Assembly (NCBI GenBank): GCA_963513935.1
Contig: OY740774.1
Coordinates: forward strand, 99,703,668 to 99,767,667
DNA: 64,000 bases
Reading direction: 5' to 3'
DNA from: Aphrophora alni
Taxonomy: Eukaryota > Arthropoda > Insecta > Hemiptera > Aphrophoridae
In this document: piece by piece, positions 10,796-23,341 of the stretch
Layout of the letters: the number at the start of each line of letters is the position of its first letter
Position numbering within the stretch: the first letter of the stretch is position 1
Notes under the pieces: generated by a model
Database searches by the model: none
What the model saw: only the letters and a program-made list of their open reading frames with translations
What the model was told of the DNA's origin: nothing
Program-made: the position numbers and the translations under genes

Positions 10796-13700
10796 TGAAA
10801 AACGATCCACACCCCTATTATTAACCGAAATACTAATAATTATATTTCTTTAAAATAATTAATTTCCAACAAAGCATTATAACGGTTACACATTAAAGAG
10901 AAAATATTGTTTTCTTCAACTCCTTCGAAAATTATAAATATTTTCTCGAAAACTCCGCAAAATATTTTTTCTATCACCGACATTAAGTATACATAATTTG
11001 TATTTTATTCATGTACAAAACGGCTATACTACTAACTTTTCCTTTGAAAAGTCCTTATTTTCCATAATTTATTTTGAGCTAAGTTATAAACTTAAATATA
11101 TACAAAAATTAAGGTAACAATTACAATCGAATATCGTAAATTTGAATTATCTATCACCACGCGTGTCAAAACATGATTATTAAAAAATAATAAGTTAGAT
11201 ATTGAAAAGCTGTACCTCCTCAATGTGAGTTTTATAACCAAGTTAAATTGGATTAAATTGACTACCGTATTTTTAAATAAAAGCGTTCTATTTGTTGTTG
11301 TTGTTTTTTTTTAACTGTACAGTATGAAGATTACCGTAAAAATGTTTATTACGCACCACACTAAACGATCTGAAAAATTATATTTCCAAGAATTGCATTA
11401 ACAAAGTTTAATATTTAGTTTATGAAAACAAAGTATTAATTATCTGAATGGAATACAAATAAAATTCCTGGAAAACAACTAAGTGGAAATCAAGGTAAAT
11501 TAATTTGTGTTGAAGCTTTGTTATTATTTGCATCCAAACATGTTTCGATATTGAACTACAAGTTTCGGTTAGTACAAATATTGTTTTATTTTATATAACT
11601 CTGACATGGTTTTGAGGTACGTCGTTAAAATAATCTGTTATTATTTTAAATAACTTCTTGTTTTGTGGCCAAAACATGTTTCATTGAAAGCTGACTACAA
11701 AGTTGTTTTTCTGAGAAGTTGAACTACCTAAAGGATCTTCAGATGAGAAATTAATTCTTAAAGTTTAAAAAGAGGTCACTATTTTGAAATTTACAAAATG
11801 ATTCCTTTTGGTTAAAGTTCTTGTAAAACGATTCATGAAACAGAGTCGATATAAAAAAATTGAACAAAATGGACAGAATTTGTGACCTTCGTTTACATAT
11901 TGCGTTTATTTGTGTACACAAAACTGCATCCAATAAGAAATTAACGTGTATTCGAAGTTAAATAAATTTGGAGAGTGATTTTAAAGTCCCTTTCCCCCTA
12001 CCTTTTTTTATATGATTTAAGTTACATAATTGAAATTCCGAATATCCTTGATTTTGATGCGCTCTCTCCAACTCCAATGGGGGACGGCCTACAGGAAGTC
12101 AGAAAAAAAATCTTAAATGAGAGAATAGGTCGATATGTAAATAAAATTAAAGGTCTTTGTTAGTAGAACACAGTGCCGCAAACCGAATCTCAAAAGGTTC
12201 ATCCTATCAAGATGACGGTATTTTAAAGATCACAAAAGAGTATGTGCTAGAACTACTTTTTACCGCCCTACTTTTTAAAAAGTTTACCTCAGAATTGTTT
12301 CCTACAAGCTAATAGACAGCTAGCTAAAAACTGTCGATTGTGGTGGTAAAAAAATTTTGATGATCACCGGAAGTTTCAGGAGCCAAATAAAAAAAAAAAT
12401 AATAATAATAATAAATAAGACAAAGAAGAAGGAGAATAGAGTGTCGTGTGATATGTCGTTTTACACCGCCTCCTTTTTACGCAATTTGAATTTAAAATGT
12501 ATGAGTTAATATTTTCTATAATTAAATTTTGTACAACATTTCTGGTCCCATTATTTTCATTTTTACAGCATTTACAGTTTAAAAAAATAGGAAAAAAGGA
12601 AATTAAAACTTTTCCTAGCAATATTAGGTATTTTATTAAGAGATAGTTTAATAAATTTAGGAGATTGTTTAGAGAATAAATAGAGGTTGATTGTTCTGTT
12701 ACAGTTTATTAAAGTAGATTTGCTGATAAAAAGCTGTTCTAGCACGTACTTCTTTGTAAACTTTAAAATTCCCTCATTTTCGATAGAATGAATTTATTGA
12801 GATCCGATTGGCGGAACTGTGCTGTACTAACAAGAGACCATTAATTTGACGTACATATCGACCTATACTCTCATTTAAGATTTTCTTCTGGCTTACTGTG
12901 GGTGGTCCCCTTTTGGACAGTCAGTGAGCCCATCAAAACAAAGGAATTTACATCCAATAGGGATATGCTGAGTTTTAACTTTCTAACTTAAACCATATAA
13001 AAAAAGGTAAGGGGAAAGAACTTAAAACTCACTCTTTATATATAACCATTAAAATCAGCTGAAATAGTTCTAGTAGAAGGAATATTAACTATTTACCACT
13101 TAATATTTCCACAACAACCACAGATATAAAAAAAGAAATGAAATAAAATTGGCTGTTTTTAATTTTGTATTATTCTCTTTCAAGAACCCTAAAGCTGATT
13201 CGTGTGTGCAATTATATTACGTATAAGGGACATTCATGAATTTCAACCTAGTGTTATATATAAATAATAATGAATATCTGCAACAATTTATTTAATTACA
13301 AAAAGAAAAATAATATAATTATTATACAACATATTATTTAGGTTTTGAATGATTGAAACATCATATTAAAAGAAGTAAAAGTTCAATAAAATCAAACAGT
13401 TTCATTACGAATTTTATTTTTTCCTTTCAATATCTGAATTTTATCCCCATCTCTTTTTTGACCTTTACGATTTAACTGTATTAAAGTATTCTGAAGCCCC
13501 CACCCCCCACCCCACTACAACCGAGACCCTTCAACTGACAATACTTTATTCAAATCTATCACACAACCTTCATTTTCAGCCTCTCTTTTCATAAACTCCA
13601 TAACATTTCAAATAACTTCAAGAATTTGACTTCTACATACTCTCCGAGTTTATTAACTTATTTGAAAAGTAATACAAAAGACACAAGTGATGACGAGATA

Positions 13701-14690
13701 ATATGTTGAAACGGTGCAAACTGACAACAGATTGGAGATACAATAATTCAGTTTATCAGTGGTTGTACCGTTCTACACCACCAGAGTAGGATGTGGCGAG
13801 GATGCACGTTATCTGCGCATGCAAGAGTCAGACCATTCCTAGCTTGAGCTATCTATAAACTGGATTTAACTATTTGCTAAATATGATTGTAACAACAATG
13901 GCGAGGAAATTTAAAATGACATCTTGTTGAAATGGTTTTTGTTAATCCTTACCTACCCACTATATATATGAATTGAGAAAGGACACGTATCTAACCCGTA
14001 GACAGGCTGACCTTGAAGAAACCAGTAGGAACCCAGCAAGTTTACCAACTCGTTTCCAGGCTGACAGCCCTTGGCACCTCGTTTGTTCTGCCATTACGTT
14101 CATTTAAGTCGCTCGGTAAAATAATAGATACTGCATTTCATTTTGCATCACAATAATAGCAAAGTAAACAAAACATAATAAATTCTATATATCAGAACTA
14201 AAGGATCCTTCTTGTATATGTAGGAGAAATTAAAAATTTATCTCAAAAAAAAATTTCTCATATAAAAATTAATATTTTTCATCCCATATACTAATTGTCC
14301 TTAAACTTGGTGTTGGTTAATTTTTAAAGAAATTAAAATCTTTGTAAAATTCAAAATAAAAAAAAACGTGGGGCACATGAAATAGATAATTTATGAATAA
14401 ATATTCACCAGTAATTATGTTGCAATGCAATTGATTTGTACTATTATTTGATTTTTCGCTACTTGAGTAACCTATAATAGATAACTGTTGTATTCATGCA
14501 CAAACTAGGCTATATATATATTCCCCACGTTTTTTGGTTGTAACGTGTTTCCAACTTTATAACAACATTACCAATTAAAATAACTATAACTTACAATATT
14601 TGATGTTTCCTTTTTCTTTTTCATTGTAATTAGAATTATATAGCGATTACTGTTAATAGATATTGTTATAAACCTTCATTTTATTGCTCT
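10796..14690. other. AT-rich sequence, no gene; a few repeat scraps
   Basis: No supported gene. It holds a dispersed repeat copy at 12838-12935, a C-rich tract near 13497-13515 and a GC-richer patch at 13980-14110 that I could not identify. Short open frames here lack motifs. Confidence 0.5.
12838..12935 (+). repeat. Dispersed repeat pair member (partner 3.59 kb)
   Basis: Matches 3590-3685 in ordered blocks (TCGACCTAT, CTCTCATTTAAGAT, GTGGGTGGTCC). Diverged. Confidence 0.5.
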
Positions 14691-14707
14691 AACAATACAG
14701 TAACTAG

Positions 14708-15001
14708 TTGTTAACAATAAGAATCAGAGATGTAGCTTACAAAAATAGGGGTCTATATAAGATTTTATGTAGTGATTGCAATTGTGAATACATAGGTCAA
14801 TCTAGTAGATCAGTTAAGAATATAATTAAAGAACATGTCAACAGTTGGAAGTATGGCAAAACTGATTCAAATTTTGCAAATCATTTATTAGATACAGAAC
14901 ATAATTTTGATCCTAAGTCAAATGTTAAACTTCACACATGGAACAAAAAAGTAGAAAACTCAATAACTTGGAATGTTTGGAAATCAATAGATCTATTTTA
15001 A
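14708..15001 (+). pseudogene. Penelope-like element GIY-YIG endonuclease fragment
   Basis: An open frame of 97 codons encodes the endonuclease domain that sits at the C terminus of Penelope-like reverse transcriptases. Visible motifs are GLYK (residues 15-18), a cysteine cluster (C21, C24, C26), YIG (28-30) followed by Q and R34, KEH (41-43), and FANHLLDTEH (56-65). These match the family order. In intact elements this domain nicks target DNA. The frame opens right after a TAG at 14705 and uses TTG as nominal first codon, so it has no real start. No reverse transcriptase domain was recognised upstream, and in-frame stops lie just 5'. A second conserved arginine expected near residue 40 is replaced (KNIIKEH). 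It is a 5'-truncated relic. Confidence 0.85.
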
Positions 15002-17018
15002 AAACCAAACTTCCAACCTAAACAAATAATAATATATCTTAACTCAACACCCCTATTGAAGCCTATAATTTAATCTTTGTTTTCTAAAATACACCCCTAC
15101 TTTCTATCCCACAGGTCAGATCATTGTCCCTTCCGTCATAAATACTGTCATTTATCAACCCTTCCTACTTTACCCTCTCCTTTCTCTTCTTATGTTGGTT
15201 ATTTAGACTTGTTTTGTTTTCAATTTAGTAGCTTGAAAATCCCTAACTGCGAAACATATTTCCCTCAAAAAAGCTCTTTTTGTTGAATTAAATAATTGTT
15301 TCATTATTTCCATTAATATGAAATTCCATCAAGCAGGACTGTTGTCACGTTAAATTATGTTTACATTATATTTTTAATAATCCAATGAAGATTTGTAAAT
15401 AACTTTACTACTAGCTAGCTGCAACTTTCCCCCTTCCATTCAATGTACATTATTTCAGAATACCTGAGCTACTAGGCCTTCTACAAATAACAAATCGTAA
15501 TGCGTGTTCAAGTTTACTTAAAGCACCACACGGGAATAATTCTGTTTATCGTGCAATAAGATCTAATTTAATTAGCCTACGTTTAATACGGAGCTACCCA
15601 GTGAAACTAAATTTTGTCCTTGATGAAAACCTGTGCCTAACTGTCACAGTACGGGTTATTAACATGATATAAACTTTGTTTTGTTGAGATGTTTTAGTTA
15701 TAGAATTTGGGTTCTTTATTGCCTCAGTAATTATAAGGAGTAACACCGCATAACCTGTAAATATATGTTAAAAATCCTACGATATAAGATTAAAAAGAAG
15801 TCCGTTAAAAATTTAATTTGACTAGAAACCAATATCCATGAATGCAGTTATTAAATTTTGACAAGCACACTTCGGTATACGAGAGCCCGTCACTCGACAG
15901 CCCCGCTGTTTTTGCATTTTTAGGGGCGACTTGATTTTCGGAATCAGCGATCCACAAAATGTATAATGAAAGTCGTCTTTTCGTGTCATAAATTGAAATA
16001 TGTCACCAAGCGTTTTGAATGGATTACTTCCTTTGATTAAATAATTAAAAACATATAAAATACCACTTATATGTTCTAATATAATCTTAAAAATAAATAA
16101 TACAATTACGAAATAATTTTCTACTTTCCTTGTATAGCCTACTTATGGAGAAAACAATGTTGAAAACACGTTTGAGATTGAACAGAAATTGTACACTCTT
16201 AATTCAATGTCAAGGGTGAGAAAACCAAAGAACAGAAAAAATTAATTAAAAAGCAGCCGAGCGGTTTCAGTTAAATTTCCATAAGAAAAACATAAAAATA
16301 AAACATTTCCTTAAAATATCTGTTTTTATTCCAGCATGTCGTGATATGAGAAGGCGCCAATCTATTTAATATTCCTAAAACAATAATTGTAGGCGTATAT
16401 TTTAAAATTATAATCGTATTATGTCAACAATATATATTTTATGCAGGCTATATTAACAGTATATGAAGTTTGGTAGCCATTTATCAAACAATTCGCATGA
16501 CAAATAAAATCCAATTTAATGTATTTATTCATATTTGAAGTTTATTTAAAGCTCATTTCGCTGAGACTAAGGGAAACATGCGATATTTGCTTATTTATCC
16601 TGTTTTTACAATATTAAATTGCATGTATTCCATATTCAATTCAATAGAACTACTTATTAAATAGCACGAAATACCAGAACACGAAAACAAAAGTCATTGG
16701 ACAGTTGGTAAACCTGAATAGAATTGATTCACTATGAAATAATTCATAGACAAATGTTAATCAACCACTCATAGTACAATGTATTAAATTTCAATATAAT
16801 GCCTACTCTTTAAGAGATATGAATATAAATAAATATATTAAACATGAAAGGATGCGCAGACTACAAAATATCTTTATACGCATGCGCTACGATTCACTTT
16901 AGCTTATGACAATAATTGTCACTTAAACATTTGAAGATCGTAAACGTAAATGAAAAGTATTTGGAATAGTGAGTGGTTGGCTAACTACTACCATTCTGGC
17001 GTTACAGTGGTTCACCTT
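15002..17018. other. No gene seen; probable element 3' flank, then AT-rich DNA
   Basis: The first 300 bp are pyrimidine-rich and may be the untranslated tail of the Penelope-like relic. I found no hammerhead-like core here, so the matching terminal repeat is missing. The rest is AT-rich without recognisable features. Confidence 0.45.
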
Positions 17019-17052
17019 GGTTAGGTTAGGTTGGGTTAGGTTAGGTTAGGTT
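17019..17052 (+). repeat. Interstitial TTAGG telomere-type repeat
   Basis: About six TTAGG/GGTTA units with one interruption (TTGGG). TTAGG is the ancestral telomere motif of insects and many other arthropods. The run is internal, so it is an interstitial remnant. Confidence 0.9.
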
Positions 17053-17784
17053 TATTAGGATCCAAAAAATGTATGTGTAGTGTTTAATAAATAAAACATA
17101 AGTAAGGCTTATAAAATAACAAATAACATATTAGAAATCACCTAATACACAAGTAACAGTAAAAATTTTTATTTTAGATACTGGGCGAATGGTCTGCAGC
17201 AGCAACGACGTTGAGACTGCCTAGCATTCTTTGCGTCTACAAATTATACCAAGGTACATATCTACGGACTAAAATATTTGCCATTAGTAAACTTGATTGA
17301 AATAAATTGTTGTTGGATACACCATGCAAATTACAAAGGTAGGAGGCAAGTTTTTTTCTGGAACTTGTGTATCAACACCAAATTCTCACATATTTTTAGG
17401 ATGAGTAGTTGTAAACGTTTGCCTGTTCCTTATTCATCGCCGATCGTCTCACTACTTTCCCCAAAATGTGAAAAAAATAGTCCCTATTTACACAATAAAC
17501 GAAAAAAAAATATTGCTTTTGATTATAAAAAACATTAAAAAATTAAAAATTAGAACCTATTAAAAATATTAGTGCTTTTTTTTAAATAATTTTAAGTGGA
17601 CATTTTTTTAAATAACAACGTAGCACCTTTTATTTCTCAATCTTGTTGCTCAAAAACAAATAAAAAATATGAAGTTTATTAACTTGTAATTTAAACAAAG
17701 TCTACTTTCTATGGGATAGGTCATAATTTTTTTATATTTTATTATTGTTATTTGTATATAGGAAAAACGCAATTTTAATACTTT

Positions 17785-18030
17785 TTCACCCTCAGGGTGG
17801 GTGAGGGTGTACCAGACCCGAGGAGCCTAACTGTATTTACACCTTTTTTCATTGTCTTGGATTTTATCCCTCTCTATAATCTTTTCTGTCAGGTCTCTCT
17901 TGACCAACTCTTGTTCTCTTCGGACTCTGACGCTATTAGAGTATTTGAGGTATACGGGTACTTATTTTAAGGTTTTTTTCATTTTATTCTAAGTTGATGA
18001 TAACCGAATAAGTTTTTGCTTTTAAACAAC
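17785..18030 (-). repeat. Dispersed repeat R230, copy 1
   Basis: One of about seven copies of a roughly 230-bp repeat. On the minus strand it shows, in order, ATACTCTAATAGCGTCAGAG, AGAACAAGAGTTGGTCAAGA, GAGACCTGACAG and, further on, a CTCGGG...TGGTACACCC segment. No tRNA head, coding frame or terminal inverted repeat was seen, so its class is unknown. Confidence 0.7.
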
Positions 18031-18119
18031 AGGGAAAAAATACTTTCTCAATATGGTGGCAAAACAACTATGTGATGCGTTAGAAGGTACGGTCAGGTCT
18101 GTTGCGATCTGACATCACC

Positions 18120-18266
18120 ATGGTTGGGTTCTTGGTTGTGGTTTGGGTTTCGATAGAAACCTTGGTTGCTACCGGACCTCACCGCGGTACCAGACGGATT
18201 CGAAAGTTCACAGATGCGGAAACCCAGACGAATAGGCAGTTGAATCTAGGACTAAGAACAAAATAA
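18120..18266 (+). CDS. Small open frame, 48 codons, unknown; doubtful
   Basis: An ATG in a strong Kozak-like context (CACCATGG) opens a 48-codon frame. Its first 19 residues are mostly hydrophobic (MVGFLVVVWVSIETLVATG) and resemble a signal peptide or membrane segment; the rest is basic and polar. The surroundings are GC-richer than the window average. No family is recognised, no splice or expression evidence is available, and chance is a fair explanation. Confidence 0.15.
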   Translation: MVGFLVVVWVSIETLVATGPHRGTRRIRKFTDAETQTNRQLNLGLRTK

Positions 18267-18532
18267 CTATGTTCCACATTTTAAGTTTCGTTAATTGAAA
18301 TATTAAAGTGTCAGGGTATCTTACCAGAGGTTCGTGGAGTTCTGGAATGTTCCCCACAGACCGTTAAACGGTTATTACGTCCGGTTCTAGTATTTCCTAG
18401 TTCTACGGTGTTACGGTACATAGCTCTAAAATGCTGCTGGAAACTAGATTGAGGTATATGTGATAAATTTGATAAGTGAGTAAAGTTATTATTGAATTAA
18501 CAAAGCTGGTTCCTAGGTGTGCTGGTTGTTTT

Positions 18533-18550
18533 GGTTAGGTTAGGTTAGGT
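18533..18550 (+). repeat. Short interstitial TTAGG run
   Basis: Three to four TTAGG units following TTTTGG. The same insect telomere motif as at 17.02 and 55.20 kb. Confidence 0.8.
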
Positions 18551-19755
18551 AATTTGATAAGTGATTAATTAATTATCATAGCTGTTTTCTTGGTGTTCTG
18601 GTTGGAGTTACAGGGTTACAGATGATAAGATATGGTTTTTAAGTGTAGAAAGATCCACGGCCCTAATTTGCAAAACATTGTTGCTAAGATAGCCTCCTCA
18701 TTAGTTCAGTAATTTGCCTCCTGTTCACTAATTATCAGTTACAACTGAATACAGCGATTCCGGTTTCCGGCAGTTTTAGATGATTGTATTAACAATAACT
18801 TTCCGGCGAAACTTTTTCGTCTCAAAAACTTTTACCAAAGTTGTTCGATATAAATTTGTTAAACATCCATTTTTCGATGGTTGTGGATTTTTTTCCACAG
18901 CAACGTGCATTTCAGAAACAAAAATGCTAGAAATGTCGACATTCAGTAACTTTTTGGTTTAATTAACTTGGACGGATAAAAACAGTTAAAAAGTTCATAA
19001 ATGAAAATACATGAACGATATTCTACGAAAAATAAAGCTTTTAGCAGTGTTCCTTATAGAAAATAAGATGTCTCACTGTAGACAGAAAATTAGGTGAACA
19101 TTTGAACATGTTTTATACTTTTTTGGCTTTAAACATCAAAATTATTTTTATAAAATCTGTTTAATACCCTTACTTTATCCCCCAGCACTAGAGCCCTAGT
19201 GGGCTTACACGTTCAAATCAACTGATTGCCTCTCACGTTTATCAGCTTTGCAACATCCATAACCGTTCATTTTATGGGGAATAAAATGATATTTTCTACA
19301 GTACAAAATAAAGAGTAAATAAAACAAAACAGAATATTTAAAAATATAAATCTTAAAACGGTGGAAAAAAGGAGCAATAACAGTTCTAGTATCCGGTATT
19401 TTAGTTAAATTTTAATAAATGTAACAAATAAATCATATAATTTCCAGAAAAATGTCGACGTATGAAATTGTTTTCACTACGAAACAAATTTTCCACAACA
19501 TTTCGTTTGTAACAAGATCATGTTTCAATGACTCAAGTTTATATCTCCAGGTACTACGTGTTATACAAACCTTTCTGACACTTGACCACAATAGATAATG
19601 CCAATGATAAGTGCAGATAACAGAGGGGAAGCAATGTGGCCACGCTTCCGATTTATAGCATCACAACAAAGGCAATAACATTGCTATGAATAAAAATAGA
19701 ACTGAACTTGAGAAAAGATAAATCTGGTAAGAATAAAAGGAAATTATAACTAATG
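18551..19755. other. AT-rich sequence, no gene seen
   Basis: One 60-codon frame (18780-18962) has no recognisable motif. Nothing else was identified. Confidence 0.45.
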
Positions 19756-19798
19756 TATTACTGAAGATGACGACATTGTTGTTGAAACGCGTTTGATA
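19756..19798 (+). ncRNA. Hammerhead ribozyme-like motif with good pairing
   Basis: TATTA (19756-19760), CTGAAGA (19761-19767), an extra T (19768), GACGAC (19769-19774), loop ATT, GTTGTT (19778-19783), GAAA (19784-19787), CGCG, TT (19792-19793) and TGATA (19794-19798). Stem I (TATTA/TGATA) is five pairs and stem II (GACGAC/GTTGTT) is six, counting G-U. The core matches CUGANGA...GAAA and the presumed site is GUU. ACGCGT, which would form stem III, is a perfect palindrome and could only pair properly between two molecules. The extra T after the first core box is shared by all copies in the window. Confidence 0.65.
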
Positions 19799-20194
19799 AT
19801 TAAACGTTATGTTGTGAGAAATTGTGTTCCATTTTTTTATTTTTTAGAATGCATTGCTAAATTGATAACCTGCTATTATCTGCATGAAATATTGCCCTTG
19901 TCTCTTATGGTTCAGTGTCGCAAAGGCTTGTATTGTAACAACTGAATATGACAATATTGTATTTGATTCGTCAAAGTGTTTGCTCCAGAAAACAGTGTGC
20001 TTTATTTCATTCGATAACTAAAGTTTTCAAAACTTTTGTTCATTTCAAGTGTAGGTTCGGTATGATCCTACAATAGTTCTTTTTGTACAGTTTGGTGATC
20101 TACGTATCTAGGTCAAGGTCAAAAGGTCAAGGATCTAGGTCAATGTTCAAAACAACAGAACACAAAAAAATCGTATCCTATTATGTCAATTACA

Positions 20195-20435
20195 CGCCAT
20201 AAACAAAATGTTGTATGTTATCGATTATATTTTCTAAAGACAAGATTTATGAAGAGTACTAGCTGTACATAAGGATCTAATGTTGCCATGCCTGCAGATG
20301 AATGTTCTGTCAACTTCAACGCTCTCTGCGATTTGTTGTCTATATCACTTCAAAGTTTCTACGTTCACTCTTGTTAGATCAACAACTCTTAACAATGGAC
20401 ATTTCTTCTGAGGAATCCGAAACGAATAATTGAGA
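20195..20435 (+). repeat. Dispersed repeat, direct partner at 22.17 kb
   Basis: Shares AAACAAAATGTTGTA, TGCCTGCAGATGAATGT, CTGTCAACT and GATTTGTTGTCTA in the same order and orientation with 22170-22380, about 1.95 kb away. The two could be ends of one element or independent copies; I see no coding sequence between them. Confidence 0.65.
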
Positions 20436-20609
20436 CTGATTGGAATTTTACAACCCTTAATAGTAAAGGGAAACTAGTTCAAAAAATTGATGAGAAGTGA
20501 TGTAACTGAGTAGTTGATTTTTTTTTCTTTTTGTACATGCAACTGAATGGGAAAACGAAACAAATAGCAAATGAGTTTTTGATGTATTATGATTGCATTA
20601 CTACACTAT

Positions 20610-20990
20610 TTTTTTTTAAATAATGCCATCTCTGTGAGTTTTTAAAAAATGAAATTACTCGGAAATTATGGGACTATCAAAATGGTAGGTAACATTAAGA
20701 GTACTTCCTAACCTCAAAAAATGTCCAAACCTTACCATTTCGATATTCCCTCCATTTTCGAGTATTTTCTTTTTTTTCTGCTGCTCATAGAGCCAGAGAT
20801 ATTTAAAAATAGTGTAGCCATGCACTCAAAATGCATCGTAAATGCACTTTTATGGAATTTTCTAGAAAACTACAGTCCGAATTTGCTAATTTTTCTTCGG
20901 TTTCCCACTCAATTGAGTGTAAAAAAAAGAAAAAAAATCAACTTCCCAGGTGCATCACTTTTATATTCTAATTTCCCTCTACTATAAGCA
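20610..20990 (+). repeat. Dispersed repeat with internal foldback (partner 28.92 kb)
   Basis: About 370 bp shared with 28915-29262. Matching blocks include CACTCAAAATGCAT, TCCAGTCCGAAT-type and CATCACTTTTATATTCTAAT. The first part contains an imperfect inverted repeat: 20645-20690 (ATTACTCGGAAATTATGGGA...) against 20735-20780. This suggests a foldback or MITE-like element. The 88-codon frame at 20721-20987 runs across it by chance. Confidence 0.65.
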
Positions 20991-21275
20991 AAACCACTAG
21001 AAATGTGAGATTTAATTCAACGGGTACCATTCCACATTCTCAAACAATGTATTCTGTGAACAGCCACTTTAACCTGTGTACGGTCATGCTATTTTGAAAT
21101 GAAACTAATACCAGTAGAGCTTTGATTGGTTCTGAAAACCCCTAATATACAAAAGCTAGCCAAGTTTGAACATTTGTTTTTAGTTCTTTTAGGATTTCGG
21201 TCCACGTTACCTTATTGTAATTGTGGTTTAACTACCGTTTGATAAGACACTGACACATGGTCCGAGCGCAGTACC

Positions 21276-21287
21276 CCCCCCCCCCCA
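21276..21287. repeat. Short poly-C run
   Basis: About twelve C in a row. Listed because similar C/G runs sit inside the 60.9-62.7 kb repeat family. Confidence 0.9.
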
Positions 21288-21496
21288 AGAAGTTTTAAGA
21301 TATCTTCAAATCTTTTATATAGTTCTGCTCAAATATTAGCATCCGGTTGGCCTCTTATTTACCTTCTTTTCTTACATAAAAAAAAAAAAAGTTCTACTTT
21401 ATTTTTAATTAAGAAGGGTACGCTAATTTTCTTTGCTAGGTTAACGATTAGCTCCTCTTGCTTGCACCATTAAAGAAAATTCTTTCTGAACTTTAC

Positions 21497-21800
21497 CCAT
21501 CATCTGTGATAATTTCCGACAATTTCCCTGTAATCCACAGTTATTTAGACTTGGAAATAAGAGATCTACTTCCATATCCCATAGTACATATGAGATCATC
21601 TCTCTTTTTTACTACTCCCACAATGGATATATCTGATTTCTAACTATTGCCCACTAGCTGTGATAGTGTGCCGACAATTTACCTTATATCTCAAGTTATT
21701 TAGACTTGGAAATAAGGAATCTACCACCATATCCAATAGTACATGTGAGATCATCATCCTTTCTTACTACTGTCACAACGGGTTAGTTCACTTTCTAACC
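21497..21800 (+). repeat. Two direct units of about 155 bp
   Basis: TTATTTAGACTTGGAAATAA occurs at 21541 and 21696, with matching flanks (GACAATTT before; CATATCC, ATAGTACAT and GAGATCATC after). A tandem duplication, moderately diverged. Confidence 0.8.
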
Positions 21801-22169
21801 ATACTGGATTGCTCGTATGGGTTCTACAACTAATTATACAACTTAGCTTTACACAGATGGTTGTATCCAACGCTTAAGAAAACTCCAAGAACTCCTTATT
21901 AGAAGATATCGAGTCTTCAATCCTGTTGACTAAATGGTGTACTAGAATGTTGCAGGATTTTGTAGTTTAATACGAATATTGAAAATTTCAAAATTGGAGA
22001 GTTGGAAACTATTTTTCTATAATTCTTTTTACTTAGGTCCTAGATTAGTTTAAAATAGCTGTTGCAGTCTGCATATTATTACCAAGACACGCGTTGATTA
22101 AAAGCGGATAAAAAACAAAATAAATTGGTTATAATGTAAGTCTAATCAGCTAAAATCCCATGTATTTTT

Positions 22170-22380
22170 AACCTTAAACAAAATGTTGTAGGTTTAACGA
22201 TAGTGCCCAAGAATATGACGTATGAAAGTTATTAGCTTCTAATGTTTTCGTGCCTGCAGATGAATGTCCTGTCAACTACAACGCCCTTTGGGATTTGTTG
22301 TCTACATCACGTCAAATTGTTTACTTTCACTCTTATTATATCTACAATGGATCCTCTGAGGGATCTTCTACAATAGTTGA
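22170..22380 (+). repeat. Dispersed repeat, direct partner at 20.2 kb
   Basis: Second copy of the 20195-20435 repeat, in the same orientation, with substitutions throughout. Confidence 0.65.
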
Positions 22381-23341
22381 ATGTGATCAAAGGGTGACTA
22401 TCTAAAGTACCGAGTTAAGCTAAACCGTATTTGAGCTCGTGTATAGTAAATTTTACAAGTTCCTTCCTTAAAGAGGCAGTTATTTATACTTCCTCAAAAC
22501 GAGGCTTAGGTAGACGAGAAGGTGGCTCATTTTTTAGACCTCATCACGTTTAGTCATCTTTCAAAATAAAATAATAAGTTGTTATTATTTTCTTCATTTA
22601 TCTAGAGGAAAAAAACAAAAAGTTGACAAAAAAGGATTTTACTATTTATACACTTCTTATTAATTACTAATTTTTATAAATAAATAAGTAGTACGCTATT
22701 TAGTATAGCTTGAAATTTCACTCGGAAAATCAGTGAAATAGTGTTTGTAGTGGTTATTGCTAACTCGAATCTAAATTTAGCTGAAATCTAATTAAATGTG
22801 ACTGGAATGTTAAATATGACAAACAAAAATCCAATTATTTTGAAGGCAGTACCGTAATGGGTTTGCTATTATTTTTTTTAGTTTCTTTACTCTCTTTTTT
22901 TCTCAAATCATAAAAGTTATATATTATTTTTTCTCGTTGCTTTAGGCGAAAAAATCATTCAGTTATCATCTCCTTACATGCCCCCCCCCCTAACAATTAA
23001 ATATTTCAGTTCATCACCCCCGCAGTTCTCCCCAGGAGGGGTTTAGAAAGTTAAAATACTAAAGGCAAATAAAGTTTAAAATAGAGCTCTGTAAAAGTAT
23101 TTTTCATGTAAGACATGGAACAAATTTTACTTTAAAAAAATATTCATTTATTGCACCTTTTAGAATATTTGAAGACACAACCATATATATTGAAATTATA
23201 CCATAATCAGAGGATCCTAAAAACGGTGAAAATTGTTTGAATGGTTCTGTGAGTGTATTCAATACGTATATAACACTAAAATTTTGTTGAATTAAAGAAA
23301 CAATATTATCAAAGAAATCAGCAATGCCATGGCTTAGGCTC
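22381..23341. other. AT-rich sequence, no gene seen
   Basis: It holds a C run at 22981-22990 and nothing else recognisable. Confidence 0.45.

Noticed and set aside
13683..13720. Possible tenth hammerhead-like core (GTGATGACGAG...GTTGAAACGG)
   Set aside because: The first box is only partly present and neither stem II nor stem I pairs convincingly.
20721..20987. 88-codon frame as a gene
   Set aside because: It runs across a dispersed repeat whose other copy (28.92 kb) does not keep the frame.
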